A stretch of 64,000 nt of DNA from Pseudothauera lacus (GTDB lineage Bacteria > Pseudomonadota > Gammaproteobacteria > Burkholderiales > Rhodocyclaceae). The stretch lies in assembly GCF_003034845.1 (NCBI RefSeq), contig NZ_PZKC01000008.1:109467-173466 (forward strand), given 5' to 3'. Position numbers and translations under genes: made by a program. Below, one piece after another: positions 19,599 through 28,205 of this stretch; position 1 is the first letter of the stretch, and each line of letters opens with the position of its first letter. The notes under the pieces are model-generated. The model was not told the origin of the DNA, did not search any database, and saw only the letters and a program-made list of their open reading frames with translations.

Positions 19599-20279
19599 TC
19601 ATTTCGGCACGATGCGGATGACCTTGCCTTTGAAGCGTCCGGGCGCTGGCGGGGCCGCGGCGGCCAGTTGCCGGCGGCGCTCCTGCTCGCGCCACCATGC
19701 GCGCACACCGAGCAGCGCAGCCAGCACCAGGGCATAGAGCAGCGGCTTCAGCAGGTCTGCCTTCACCAGCCACCAGTAATGCACCACGCCGAGGATGGCG
19801 ACGCCGTACACCGAGCGGTGCAAGGCCTGCCAGCGTCGCCCGCCCAGCCAGCGCACCGCAGCGGTGCTGGAGGTGAGGGCAAGCGGCAGCATCAGCGCGA
19901 AGGCGGCGAAGCCGACGGTGATGTAGGGGCGGTCGAGGATGTCGGCGGCAATTGCCGTCCAGTCCAGCCACAGGTCCAGCCATGCCCAGGTCAGCAGATG
20001 CCCGCAGGCCCACGCAAAGGTGATCAGACCCAGCATGCGGCGCAGGCGCAGCAGCCAGTGGAGGCCGCTGAGGCGGCGCAGCGGGGTCACTGCGAGGGTC
20101 AGCAGCAGCATGCGCAGCGTCCATTCGCCGGTCGCATGCTGCACCGCCTCGATGGGGTTGGCGCCGAGGGTGCCGTGCATCCAGCCCGCGGCCAGATGCC
20201 CCGCGGGGACGAGGCAGAGCAGAAGGAGCAGCGCCTTGATGGCGAGCAGTTGCAGAGGAGTGGGGGCGCGCAGCGACAT
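19599..20279 (-). CDS. msrQ: Heme-binding membrane subunit MsrQ
   Basis: A 226-residue inner-membrane protein with about six hydrophobic helices of the ferric-reductase-like fold. Conserved histidines sit in MLGLITFAWACGHLL, WQALHRSVYG and LGVVHYWW. MsrQ carries electrons from the respiratory chain to MsrP. Its start directly abuts the msrP stop. The basic C-terminal tail (KGKVIRIVPK) is unusual but not informative. Confidence 0.92.
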   Translation of the reverse strand: MSLRAPTPLQLLAIKALLLLLCLVPAGHLAAGWMHGTLGANPIEAVQHATGEWTLRMLLLTLAVTPLRRLSGLHWLLRLRRMLGLITFAWACGHLLTWAWLDLWLDWTAIAADILDRPYITVGFAAFALMLPLALTSSTAAVRWLGGRRWQALHRSVYGVAILGVVHYWWLVKADLLKPLLYALVLAALLGVRAWWREQERRRQLAAAAPPAPGRFKGKVIRIVPK

Positions 20280-21221
20280 TCAGTAATTCTTCTGCAGATC
20301 CATGCCCAGGTAAAGCCCGGCGACCTCGTCGGCGTAGCCGTTGAACATCAGCGTCGGGCGGCGGCGGGTTTCGCCGATGCGCCGCTCGCTGGCCTGGCTC
20401 CAGCGCGGATGGCGGACTTGCGGATTGACGTTGGAGTAGAAACCGTACTCCTGCGGTGCCGACTTGTTCCACGCGGTGGCCGGCTGGCGCTCGCTGAGGC
20501 GGATGGTGACGATCGACTTGGCGCTCTTGAAGCCGTATTTCCACGGCACCACGACACGTACCGGCGCGCCGTTCTGGTGCGGCAGTACCTCGCCGTACAT
20601 GCCGAAGGTGAGCAGGGTGAGCGGATGCAGGGCCTCGTCGAGGCGCAACCCTTCGGTGTAGGGCCAGTCCAGCACCGGGCGGCGGGTCATGATCGCGGGG
20701 TCGTAGTGGGTGACGAACTCGACGTACCTGGCGCTGCCCTGCGGTTCCACCGCCTTCAGCAGGCTGGCCAGCGGATAGCCGAGCCACGGGATCACCATCG
20801 ACCAGGCTTCCACGCAGCGCAAGCGGTAGACGCGTTCTTCCAGCGCGGCGAGCTTGAGGAGGTCGTCGATGTCGAATTCGCGCGGCTTGTTGACCAGCCC
20901 TTCCACACGCACCCGCCACGGGCGCAGCGCCATCTGTGGGGCGTTGCGCAGCGGCGCATCCTTGCTGGTGCCGAACTCGTAGAAGTTGTTGTAGCTGATC
21001 GCCGAAGCCCAGTCGGTGTGGGCTTCAGTGCTGTTGTAGGGGCTGGATCGCACCGCGGCGGGCAGGGTGCCGGCGCGCGCGCTGGTCGGCAGTCCGTGCC
21101 ACAGCGCTGCGCCGGCGGCCAGCCCCAGGCCCGCCTGGCGGATGAAGGCGCGGCGGCCTTCAAACAGCGCTTGCGGGGTAATTTCGGAGGGCGCGATATC
21201 GTCTGGCAGGCGGATCAGCAT
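20280..21221 (-). CDS. msrP: Periplasmic methionine sulfoxide reductase catalytic subunit MsrP
   Basis: A 313-residue molybdopterin protein that repairs oxidised methionines in periplasmic proteins. A Tat signal is visible ([19 protein letters not shown], about residues 28-46). The molybdenum-ligand cysteine lies in [15 protein letters not shown], followed by [14 protein letters not shown] and the C-terminal [10 protein letters not shown]. First gene of msrPQ, divergent from aroG. Confidence 0.95.
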   Translation of the reverse strand: MLIRLPDDIAPSEITPQALFEGRRAFIRQAGLGLAAGAALWHGLPTSARAGTLPAAVRSSPYNSTEAHTDWASAISYNNFYEFGTSKDAPLRNAPQMALRPWRVRVEGLVNKPREFDIDDLLKLAALEERVYRLRCVEAWSMVIPWLGYPLASLLKAVEPQGSARYVEFVTHYDPAIMTRRPVLDWPYTEGLRLDEALHPLTLLTFGMYGEVLPHQNGAPVRVVVPWKYGFKSAKSIVTIRLSERQPATAWNKSAPQEYGFYSNVNPQVRHPRWSQASERRIGETRRRPTLMFNGYADEVAGLYLGMDLQKNY

Positions 21222-21353
21222 GGCGTGGGCAAACTTGGTAATCGATGCGGATGGGACACCATGCGCGCCTTGCCGTTCAGTTGCAATCGAGCCGCGCTAT
21301 GGCGCGCATAGTGCAAGGCAAATGGCGGTGCGCGCTGAATTGTGACGCTGGCC

Positions 21354-21362
21354 TGCTAGAAT
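21354..21362 (+). promoter_or_regulatory. aroG extended -10 promoter
   Basis: TGC-TAGAAT (extended -10) 37 bp before the aroG ATG, in the 177-bp divergent region with msrP. The predicted leader is about 30 nt. No clear -35. Confidence 0.45.
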
Positions 21363-21398
21363 CGCCCGTTCTCCAATGAAGCCAAGCAGAGTACCGCC

Positions 21399-22484
21399 AT
21401 GTCCGCCTCGGTCAAGATCCACATCGACGACGTCCGCATCCAGGAAATCAAGGAACTGGTGCCGCCCTCCCACGTGCTGCGCGAGTTTCCCGCCACGCAG
21501 ACCGCCGCCGAGGTCGCCTTCGAGGCCCGTCAGGGCATCCACCGCATCCTTTTCGGGGCCGACGACCGTCTGCTGGTGGTGATCGGGCCGTGCTCGATCC
21601 ACGATCCTGCAGCCGCGCTGGAATACGCCGACCGTCTGAAGAAGGAAGCCGACCGCCTCAAGGAAGACCTGCTGGTGGTGATGCGGGTGTATTTCGAGAA
21701 GCCGCGTACCACGGTGGGCTGGAAGGGGCTGATCAACGACCCCTACCTCGACAACAGCTTCCGCATCAACGAAGGTGTGCGCCTGGCGCGCAAACTGCTG
21801 TGGGAGATCAACGAACGCGGCCTGCCGGCGGGTACCGAGTTCCTCGACATGATCACCCCGCAGTACATCGCCGACCTCATCGCCTGGGGCGCCATCGGCG
21901 CGCGTACCACCGAGAGCCAGGTGCACCGCGAACTGGCCTCCGGCCTGTCCTGCCCGGTGGGCTTCAAGAACGGCACCGACGGCAATGTCAGGATCGCCAT
22001 CGACGCCATCAAGGCCGCGCAGGCACCGCATCACTTCCTCTCGGTGACCAAGGCCGGCCATTCGGCCATCGTGTCGACGCGCGGCAACGAGGACTGCCAC
22101 GTCATCCTGCGCGGCGGCAAGGGCCCCAACTATGACGCCGCCAGCGTCGATGCGGCCTGCAAGGAACTGGCTGCCGCAGGGGTGGCCGGCAAGGTGATGA
22201 TCGATTTCTCCCACGCCAACTCCAGCAAGCAGCATCGCCGCCAGATCGACGTGGGGCGTGACGTGGCCGGCCAGATGGCCGCCGGCGACGAGCGCATCAT
22301 CGGCGTGATGGTCGAATCCCACCTCAAGGAAGGCCGCCAGGACCTCGTTCCGGGCAAGGACCTGGAGTACGGCAAGAGCATCACCGATGCCTGCATCGGC
22401 TGGGAAGACAGCGTCGAGGTGCTCGACATCCTCGCCGAAGCCGTGCGCGCGCGCCGTGTGCGGCGCGCCGCCGAGCTGGAGTAA
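21399..22484 (+). CDS. aroG: 3-deoxy-7-phosphoheptulonate (DAHP) synthase, class I
   Basis: A 361-residue enzyme condensing PEP and erythrose 4-phosphate, the first step of the shikimate pathway. Class I AroF/G/H landmarks are VVIGPCSIHDP, MRVYFEKPRTTVGWKGL, GARTTESQVHRELAS, the metal-binding MIDFSHANSSKQ and the C-terminal SITDACIGWED. Which amino acid inhibits it cannot be decided from sequence here. A strong hairpin follows. Confidence 0.96.
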   Translation: MSASVKIHIDDVRIQEIKELVPPSHVLREFPATQTAAEVAFEARQGIHRILFGADDRLLVVIGPCSIHDPAAALEYADRLKKEADRLKEDLLVVMRVYFEKPRTTVGWKGLINDPYLDNSFRINEGVRLARKLLWEINERGLPAGTEFLDMITPQYIADLIAWGAIGARTTESQVHRELASGLSCPVGFKNGTDGNVRIAIDAIKAAQAPHHFLSVTKAGHSAIVSTRGNEDCHVILRGGKGPNYDAASVDAACKELAAAGVAGKVMIDFSHANSSKQHRRQIDVGRDVAGQMAAGDERIIGVMVESHLKEGRQDLVPGKDLEYGKSITDACIGWEDSVEVLDILAEAVRARRVRRAAELE

Positions 22485-22512
22485 GCACTGGCGGAAAGCC
22501 ACGGCGGATCAA

Positions 22513-22540
22513 GCAAAGGGGCCGGAAACGGCCCCTTTGC
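22513..22540 (+). terminator. Hairpin downstream of aroG
   Basis: A perfect 11-bp stem, GCAAAGGGGCC / GGCCCCTTTGC, with a GGAAAC loop. No long U-run follows, but the A/T-rich base of the stem supports a terminator 28 bp after the aroG stop. Confidence 0.6.
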
Positions 22541-22612
22541 GCTACGGGCAGGCGAGCTGCCTGCCGGCAGCGCATACTGACGCTCTTCAAGCTCTCGCAT
22601 CCTTCAGCACAG

Positions 22613-23233
22613 ATGCCGGTACTGGAACTCGACGCCCTCGCCACCCGCCATGTCGGCCCCCTTGACCTGCGCATCGACGCCGGCGAGTGCGTGTGCCTGC
22701 AGGGTCCTTCGGGCAGCGGCAAGTCCTTGCTGCTGCGCGCGCTGGCGGATCTCGATCCGCACGCTGGCGAGGTCCGCCTCGATGGCGTGGCGTGCTCGGC
22801 GATGCCGGCGCCGCAGTGGCGCCGCCGGGTGGTGCTGGTGGCGGCCGAGAGTCAGTGGTGGCACGCCCGCGTCGGCGCCCACTTTCCCCCGGGCTTCGAC
22901 CCTGCGCAACTGTCCGCAGTCGATCTGCCGCCTGCCGCGCTCGACTGGGAGGTGGTGCGCTGTTCCACCGGCGAACGCCAGCGCCTCGCCCTGCTGCGGG
23001 CACTGGCGCTGCAGCCGGCAGCACTGCTGCTCGACGAACCCACCGGTAACCTCGATGCCGGCAGCTGTGCCGCCGTGGAGGCCTTGATCGCCGCTTACCG
23101 GCACGCACACGCCGCTGCGGTGCTGTGGGTGAGTCATGACGCGCGCCAGGCGGCGCGGGTGGCGCAGCGCTGCCTGACGCTGCACGACGGACGGTTCATG
23201 GCCGGTGTGCCGGCAGCCGAGGCGCCGGCATGA
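22613..23233 (+). CDS. fetA: ABC transporter ATP-binding protein, FetA (YbbL) type
   Basis: A 206-residue ATPase with Walker A GPSGSGKS (about residues 31-38), Walker B LLLDEPTGNLD and switch histidine WVSHD. The signature motif is degenerate: CSTGERQR in place of LSGGQ, as in YbbL/FetA relatives. It pairs with the downstream permease; E. coli FetAB exports iron and aids oxidative-stress resistance. It overlaps fetB by 4 bp. Confidence 0.83.
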   Translation: MPVLELDALATRHVGPLDLRIDAGECVCLQGPSGSGKSLLLRALADLDPHAGEVRLDGVACSAMPAPQWRRRVVLVAAESQWWHARVGAHFPPGFDPAQLSAVDLPPAALDWEVVRCSTGERQRLALLRALALQPAALLLDEPTGNLDAGSCAAVEALIAAYRHAHAAAVLWVSHDARQAARVAQRCLTLHDGRFMAGVPAAEAPA

Positions 23234-24030
23234 ATGCGGTGGTGCTGTCGCCCGTCGATCTGGCGATTGCCGCAGCGCTGATCGTGCTGCTGGCGGCGCT
23301 GTCCTTGCGCTTGCGTCTGGGCGTCGAGCGCCAGTTGCTGGTGTCGGCGGCGCGCACCACGGTGCAGTTGCTGCTGATCGCGCTGGTCCTCAAGGTGCTG
23401 TTCGAGCATGCACACCTGCATTGGGTGGCACTGATGGCCGCGGTGATGATCCTCGCCGCCGGGCGCGAGGTGAGCGCGCGCCAGAAGCACCGCCTGGCGG
23501 GCTGGTGGGGCTACGGCATCGGCACCGCATCGATGTTCCTGTCGTCCTTCACCGTCACCGTGCTGGCGCTGCTGGCGGTGATCGGCAATGACCCCTGGTA
23601 TGCGCCGCAGTACGCCATTCCGCTGCTTGGCATGGTGCTCGGCAACACCATGAACGGCATCGCCCTCGGGCTCGACCGCCTGACCCTCGATGCGGTGCAG
23701 CGCCGCGCGGTGATCGAAGCCCGCCTGGCACTGGGCGAGCGCTGGCAGCAGGCCATCGCGGAAAGCCGCCACGAGGCCATGCGCGTCGGGCTGATTCCCA
23801 TCATCAACGCCATGGCCGCAGCCGGCATCGTCAGTCTGCCGGGCATGATGACCGGCCAGATCCTCGCCGGTGCGCCGCCGCTGGAGGCCGCCAAGTACCA
23901 GATCCTGGTGATGTTCCTGATCGCCGGCGGCACCGGTCTGGGCACTCTGGTGGCAGTCAGCCTTGCCGCACGCCGCCTCTTCGACGAGCGCCATCGCCTG
24001 CGCCCGGAGCGCGTCGGCAGCCGGCCCTGA
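23230..24030 (+). CDS. fetB: ABC transporter permease, FetB (YbbM) family
   Basis: A 266-residue inner-membrane protein with about seven hydrophobic helices. UPF0014/FetB signatures are MVLGNTMNGIALGLDRL, the cytosolic coupling region ALGERWQQAIAESRHEAMRVGLIPIINAM and LPGMMTGQILAGAPPLEAAKYQI. Putative iron export with the preceding ATPase. The substrate is inferred from the E. coli homologue. Confidence 0.88.
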   Translation: MNAVVLSPVDLAIAAALIVLLAALSLRLRLGVERQLLVSAARTTVQLLLIALVLKVLFEHAHLHWVALMAAVMILAAGREVSARQKHRLAGWWGYGIGTASMFLSSFTVTVLALLAVIGNDPWYAPQYAIPLLGMVLGNTMNGIALGLDRLTLDAVQRRAVIEARLALGERWQQAIAESRHEAMRVGLIPIINAMAAAGIVSLPGMMTGQILAGAPPLEAAKYQILVMFLIAGGTGLGTLVAVSLAARRLFDERHRLRPERVGSRP

Positions 24031-24111
24031 GCGGCTCGACACGCTTCCCGCGCTGTGGTGAATGCGCTCATGAATTGCTGCCGGGTTTCAGGCCACCGTG
24101 CGCCAGTTCCT

Positions 24112-24140
24112 CTGGCATCGCGCGCCACGGCTGCTACCAT
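24112..24140 (+). promoter_or_regulatory. Candidate promoter of the PrsT-like gene
   Basis: CTGGCA (24112-24117), 17 bp, then TGC-TACCAT (-10 at 24135-24140), 38 bp before the ATG at 24178. Four of six matches in each hexamer, plus an extended -10. Confidence 0.33.
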
Positions 24141-24177
24141 AGCCGACTGTCATTCCGATGCGATCGCGGGAACCTTC

Positions 24178-26985
24178 ATGCGCCTTCTGGTGAAATCTCT
24201 ACTGGCTGCTGGCGTCCTTGCCGTTGCCGCAATGCCCGCGCTTGCCAGTGTGGCGCAGGCGTCGAGCTACTACGAGGACGCGCTGCAGCGCTACGAGCAG
24301 AAAGACCTCCCGGGCGCGATCATCCAGCTCAGGAATGCGCTCCAGGCTGACCGCAGCATGCTCGCCGCCCACGTCCTGATGGGCAAGGCCCTGCTCGGTT
24401 CCGGGGACCCGGCCGGTGCCGAACAGCGTTTCGACGAGGCGCTCAGGCTCGGCGTCAACCCGGCCGAAGTGATCACCCTGCTGGGGCAGGCCTACATCAT
24501 GCAGGGCAAGCATGAAACCCTGCTCCAGCGCGTGACGACCAGCGGATTGCCGCGTGCGCAGCAAGTCGGAGTGCTCGTCCTGCGTGCCAATGCCCAGGCC
24601 GAGAGGCAGAACATCCCCGCGGCGCTGGCCTCCCTGGACGAGGCCCGCGCGCTCGACCCGGACTCCGTCGCCGTCCGCCTTGCCCAGGCAACGCTGCGTC
24701 AGGCGCGCGGTGAGTCCGCGCTGGCCGCCAGGCTTGTGGACGAAGCCCTGCTGCTGGCGCCGGAAGACGCGACGGTGTGGAACATGCGCGGCTCGGTGCA
24801 GCAATCGACCGGCGACCTGCAAGGGGCAATGGCGTCCTATGCCAAGGCCCTGGCCCTCGCACCCGACTATCTCGAACCCCGCGTCACCCGCGCAGGGCTG
24901 CTGATCGATCTCGGCCGGGTCGACGAAGCCGAACGCGAGCTGGCCGAGATCGCCCGGCTCACGCAACTGGAGCCGCGTGTGTCGTACATGCGGGCGCTGA
25001 TCGCGACCCGGCGTGGCGACAGGATCGCCACCAAGGCCGCGCTCGAGGAGGCGATCCAGCTGCTCGACGCCCTGCCCGCGGCGGTCCTGGCGAACAACAA
25101 GCAGATGCTGCTGCTCAGCGCATTGGCCCACTACAACCTGGGCAACAGGGAAACCGCCTCGGACAGGCTGAATACCTATCTGCGGCGCTATCCGGGCGAT
25201 GCCGCGGGGGCCAAGCTGCTCGCCAGGCTCCACCTCGACATGGGGCGCCACGCCAGCGCTGCCGCCCTGCTGGAGCCACTGCGCCGCCGCTCGCCGGATG
25301 ATCCACGCGTGCTCTCGCTGCTGGCCGCGACCTACATGCAGCAAGGCAACTACAGCGCTGCCGTAGAACTGCTCGACCAGGCGGTGCGTACCTCCGACGG
25401 TGCCGCCGACATCCTGGCCGAGCTCGGCATCGGCCTGGCAGCCAGCGGCCGGATCGACGAGGCGGTCGCGCAGTTGCGCCAGGCCTGGGAGCAGGACCGC
25501 AAGCAGACGCGCACCGGGATGGTCCTGGCGACGCTCTATCTGCGCGCCGGCCAGTCGGCGCAGGCGCTCGAACTCCTCGATGTGGTGGCCAGAAACGAAC
25601 CGTCGAACCTCTCCGTGCTCAACATGCTGGGAGTCGCGCGGGTGGCAGCCGGCGATCCCGCCGGGGGGCGCAGGGCCTACGAACAGGTGCTGGCACAAAG
25701 CCCCGCCAATCAGGTGGCGATCCTCAACCTGAGCGCGCTCGACATGTCCGAAGGCAAGCCCGATGCGGCGCGGCAGCGCTTGCTCGAGCTGCTCAGGCGG
25801 GACGAAGGGCATGTGCAGGCGATGATGGAAATGGCCACGCTTGAGGAAAGGGTGAATCGACCCGCCGAGGCCGTCCGCTGGCTCGACAAGGCTCGCGGGA
25901 ACCCGGATGCGGCAGTGAGCGCGGGACTGCGGCTCGCCGAGCTGCACCTGCGTACCGGGGCGGGCGACAAGGCGCTCACCGTTGCCCGCGAGGTGCTGCT
26001 GCGCGCGCCGCAGAATCTTGCCGCGCTGGGGCTCGTCGTGCGTGCGCAGCTGAGCATGGGCGATCGCGATGGCGCCCGGCAGACCCTTGCCGACATGGCA
26101 CGTCGTGCCGCAGATGACCCGGCCGCCAACTTCGAGCTCGCCCGCCTGCAACTGGCGGCGGGCAATGCCGCGGACGCGCTTGTCAGCCTCGACAAGGTGC
26201 TTGCCGTCCAGCCGGATTTCGTCCCGGCGCTGATCCTCAGTGCCGAGGTCGAAATCCGGCGGCGCGAATTCGGCGCGGCCGAGCAGCGCATCAGGCGGCT
26301 CGCCGAGGCGCCCCGCGGCGTCGCATTGCGCCTTCAGGGCGACCTGGCGATGGCGCGCGGACAGCATGCGGCGGCGGTGACGGCGTACGGCAATGCGCTC
26401 GCCAGGGACGACAGCGCCGATGTCGCCGTGCGTCTGTTCCGGGCCCACGCGGCGGCCGGCGGCCTGGCCAGGGGGGCGGAGTTTCTCCGGGCCTGGCTGA
26501 AGAATCATCCCGACAACACCGTGGTGCTGCGCAGCATGGGCGATGCCGAACTGCAGCTGGGCAACCTCGCCGCCGCCCGCGCGGCCTACGAGAGAATCCT
26601 TGCGCTGCGCCCGGACGAGGCCATGGTGTGGAACAACCTCGCGCATGTGGCTGCAGCGCAGAACGACGATGCGGCGACTGCTTTCGCCGAACGCGCGCAC
26701 GCCTTGCGTCCCGCGGATGCGGCGGTGATCGATACCTACGGCTGGCTGTTGTTCCGCCAGGGTCAGGTCGAGCGCGGGCTGGCCCTGCTGCGCGAGGCCC
26801 GCCTGCGCAATGCCGCCGATCCGGAGATCCGCTATCACCTCGCGGCAGCGCTGGCCAGGAGCGGGCGCACTGCGGAGGCGCGTGAAGAGCTCGCACAGGC
26901 ATTCAGGATGAACGCGACCTTTCCTGATATCGAAGCCGCACGCGCGCTGCAGGCCGAACTGGAGAAGCAGGCGGCGGGGCGCTGA
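24178..26985 (+). CDS. prsT: PEP-CTERM system TPR-repeat protein PrsT
   Basis: A 935-residue exported protein made almost wholly of tetratricopeptide repeats (about residue 30 to the end). TPR signatures recur, e.g. YYEDALQRYEQKDLPGAIIQ, DLQGAMASYAKALALAP and RAAYERILALRPDEAMVWNNLA. Length and order match PrsT, which accompanies exosortase/PEP-CTERM sorting genes. PrsT is usually annotated as a lipoprotein, but this N-terminus (MRLLVKSLLAAGVLAVAAMPALA) has no lipobox cysteine, so it looks SPase I-cleaved. A PEP-CTERM protein lies downstream. The exosortase itself is not in the window. Confidence 0.85.
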   Translation: MRLLVKSLLAAGVLAVAAMPALASVAQASSYYEDALQRYEQKDLPGAIIQLRNALQADRSMLAAHVLMGKALLGSGDPAGAEQRFDEALRLGVNPAEVITLLGQAYIMQGKHETLLQRVTTSGLPRAQQVGVLVLRANAQAERQNIPAALASLDEARALDPDSVAVRLAQATLRQARGESALAARLVDEALLLAPEDATVWNMRGSVQQSTGDLQGAMASYAKALALAPDYLEPRVTRAGLLIDLGRVDEAERELAEIARLTQLEPRVSYMRALIATRRGDRIATKAALEEAIQLLDALPAAVLANNKQMLLLSALAHYNLGNRETASDRLNTYLRRYPGDAAGAKLLARLHLDMGRHASAAALLEPLRRRSPDDPRVLSLLAATYMQQGNYSAAVELLDQAVRTSDGAADILAELGIGLAASGRIDEAVAQLRQAWEQDRKQTRTGMVLATLYLRAGQSAQALELLDVVARNEPSNLSVLNMLGVARVAAGDPAGGRRAYEQVLAQSPANQVAILNLSALDMSEGKPDAARQRLLELLRRDEGHVQAMMEMATLEERVNRPAEAVRWLDKARGNPDAAVSAGLRLAELHLRTGAGDKALTVAREVLLRAPQNLAALGLVVRAQLSMGDRDGARQTLADMARRAADDPAANFELARLQLAAGNAADALVSLDKVLAVQPDFVPALILSAEVEIRRREFGAAEQRIRRLAEAPRGVALRLQGDLAMARGQHAAAVTAYGNALARDDSADVAVRLFRAHAAAGGLARGAEFLRAWLKNHPDNTVVLRSMGDAELQLGNLAAARAAYERILALRPDEAMVWNNLAHVAAAQNDDAATAFAERAHALRPADAAVIDTYGWLLFRQGQVERGLALLREARLRNAADPEIRYHLAAALARSGRTAEAREELAQAFRMNATFPDIEAARALQAELEKQAAGR

Positions 26986-27108
26986 ACGGCTGCCGGACCG
27001 CCGCGGCCCATGCGGATGTGCTTGTTTTCGCGCTGTCCTGCTGTCGGATAAGCTTACACATGGCATGGATACTGGCGGCTTCGGGCCTATTTATCAGCGG
27101 CTTACATT

Positions 27109-27125
27109 TTGGTGCAGTTTTTGCT
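27109..27125 (+). promoter_or_regulatory. Candidate sigma-54 (RpoN) promoter of the PEP-CTERM gene
   Basis: TTGGTGCAGTTTTTGCT has the invariant GG (27111-27112) and GC (27123-27124) exactly ten bases apart, with TTGC at -12. It sits about 95 bp before the PEP-CTERM ATG, within the 234-bp gap after prsT. PEP-CTERM systems are often associated with the PrsK/PrsR sensor-kinase and sigma-54 activator pair, so RpoN control is plausible. No activator-binding repeats were identified. Confidence 0.6.
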
Positions 27126-27219
27126 TGTTAATGGCAAAGATCTTTTTCGGTCTGCAATCCCGGCCGGCCTGCCAGGCAACTGACCCGGGGCAGCAGCACC
27201 GCATCCTTGGAGTGACGGA

Positions 27220-27915
27220 ATGAATCTGAAGGCGTTGCGCAAGTTCGCTGCTGCGGGCTTGCTTGCGGTGACCGGGGCCAGTTGGGCAACGATAGACCTG
27301 CCCGAACACACCGAACCGGCCTGGCAGGACATCGCCAGCATCACCTGGAGTACCGACGGCGGCAGCAGCTGGGGCAACTCGACCCTGCTGGTCGGGCAAT
27401 CGGTCGAGTTCAAGTTCACCATGCACAAGACGTATGACGGCCGGCACTACGCCGACTTCATCAAGGCATGGATCGATCTGGACGGCAACGGCGAGTTCGC
27501 CGACTCGGAGACGCTGCTCTTCGGTCATAACATCGTACACAGTGGCGCGGTCGCCAATGACGGCTGGGGTTCGGTGGTCAACCAGTCGTTCGATTTCATC
27601 AGCGGCCCGATCACCCTGAGCTCGGCGATGCTTGGCGACCATTTCCTGCTCGCCCGGGTGACCTGCTCGGAGTCCTTGCTGACCACTGCAGGCATCACCG
27701 GCGACTGGTCCAGACAGTGGCTTCCTGCCTACGTCGACGACGACAACGCCTGGTACAACGAGAACTTCTCGCCGACTGCCTACTACTGGCAGGGGCAGGC
27801 CCAGCTGGTGAAGCTGACCGTCAACAACCAGGTCCCCGAGCCCGGCACGCTGGCGCTGTTCGCCGCGGCGATGGTCGGCATGGGTCTGGGCAGGAAGCGC
27901 GCGCTGCGCGTCTAG
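27220..27915 (+). CDS. PEP-CTERM sorting-domain protein
   Basis: A 231-residue secreted protein: signal peptide (about residues 1-23, cleavage after SWA), a central extracellular domain with a GEVED-like segment (AWIDLDGNGEFADSET), and a C-terminal sorting signal: VPEPGTLALF (about 205-214), a hydrophobic helix and a basic end (GRKRALRV). The signal should be recognised by an exosortase of the XrtA/EpsH type for sorting to the surface or into floc matrix. The stop codon TAG lies within the end of a MITE-like element. Confidence 0.88.
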   Translation: MNLKALRKFAAAGLLAVTGASWATIDLPEHTEPAWQDIASITWSTDGGSSWGNSTLLVGQSVEFKFTMHKTYDGRHYADFIKAWIDLDGNGEFADSETLLFGHNIVHSGAVANDGWGSVVNQSFDFISGPITLSSAMLGDHFLLARVTCSESLLTTAGITGDWSRQWLPAYVDDDNAWYNENFSPTAYYWQGQAQLVKLTVNNQVPEPGTLALFAAAMVGMGLGRKRALRV

Positions 27916-28095
27916 CCCGCATTTCTCACCCCGTCCCTGCTGCGGGTGCCGATACGCTCGCCGTGGCACGCCGTACTCGCTCGCGCCGCCTCGACGTCGT
28001 GTCAGCTACGCCTTCGGCGCCGCTCGCTCCGTGCGGCGCACCACTGCGGCGCCTCGACCCCCTCGTGACGTGCAAGTGTGAGAAATACGGGCTAG
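27912..28095. mobile_element. MITE-like 184-bp element with terminal inverted repeats
   Basis: The 18-bp ends CTAGCCCGCATTTCTCAC (27912-27929) and GTGAGAAATACGGGCTAG (28078-28095) are inverted repeats with one mismatch. CTAG at both outer edges could be a 4-bp target duplication or part of the repeat. The interior is very GC-rich with further short palindromes and carries no convincing gene. The element begins exactly at the PEP-CTERM stop codon. No transposase is near, so it would have to be mobilised in trans. Confidence 0.6.
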
Positions 28096-28139
28096 GCCGC
28101 AGCAGTCCCGCGGCGCGAGGGAGCAGTAAGCGCGGGAAG

Positions 28140-28169
28140 AAAAACGCCGGGTGCAGACCCGGCGTTTTT
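28140..28169. terminator. Bidirectional Rho-independent terminator
   Basis: AAAAA-CGCCGGGT-GCAG-ACCCGGCG-TTTTT: a perfect 8-bp GC stem flanked by A- and T-runs, so it can stop transcription from the PEP-CTERM side (+) and from the aldehyde dehydrogenase (-). Confidence 0.88.
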
Positions 28170-28205
28170 CTTTATGGCTCCCATCCTGCATCCGCCCGGG
28201 GGTGT

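Noticed and set aside
24199..27066. 955-codon reverse-strand frame opposite the PrsT-like gene
   Set aside because: Mirror of the TPR codon pattern; no signal peptide, domain or promoter.
27062..27076. TGGCATGGATACTGG as a sigma-54 promoter
   Set aside because: The -12 position reads GG instead of GC at ten-base spacing; the element at 27109-27125 fits exactly.
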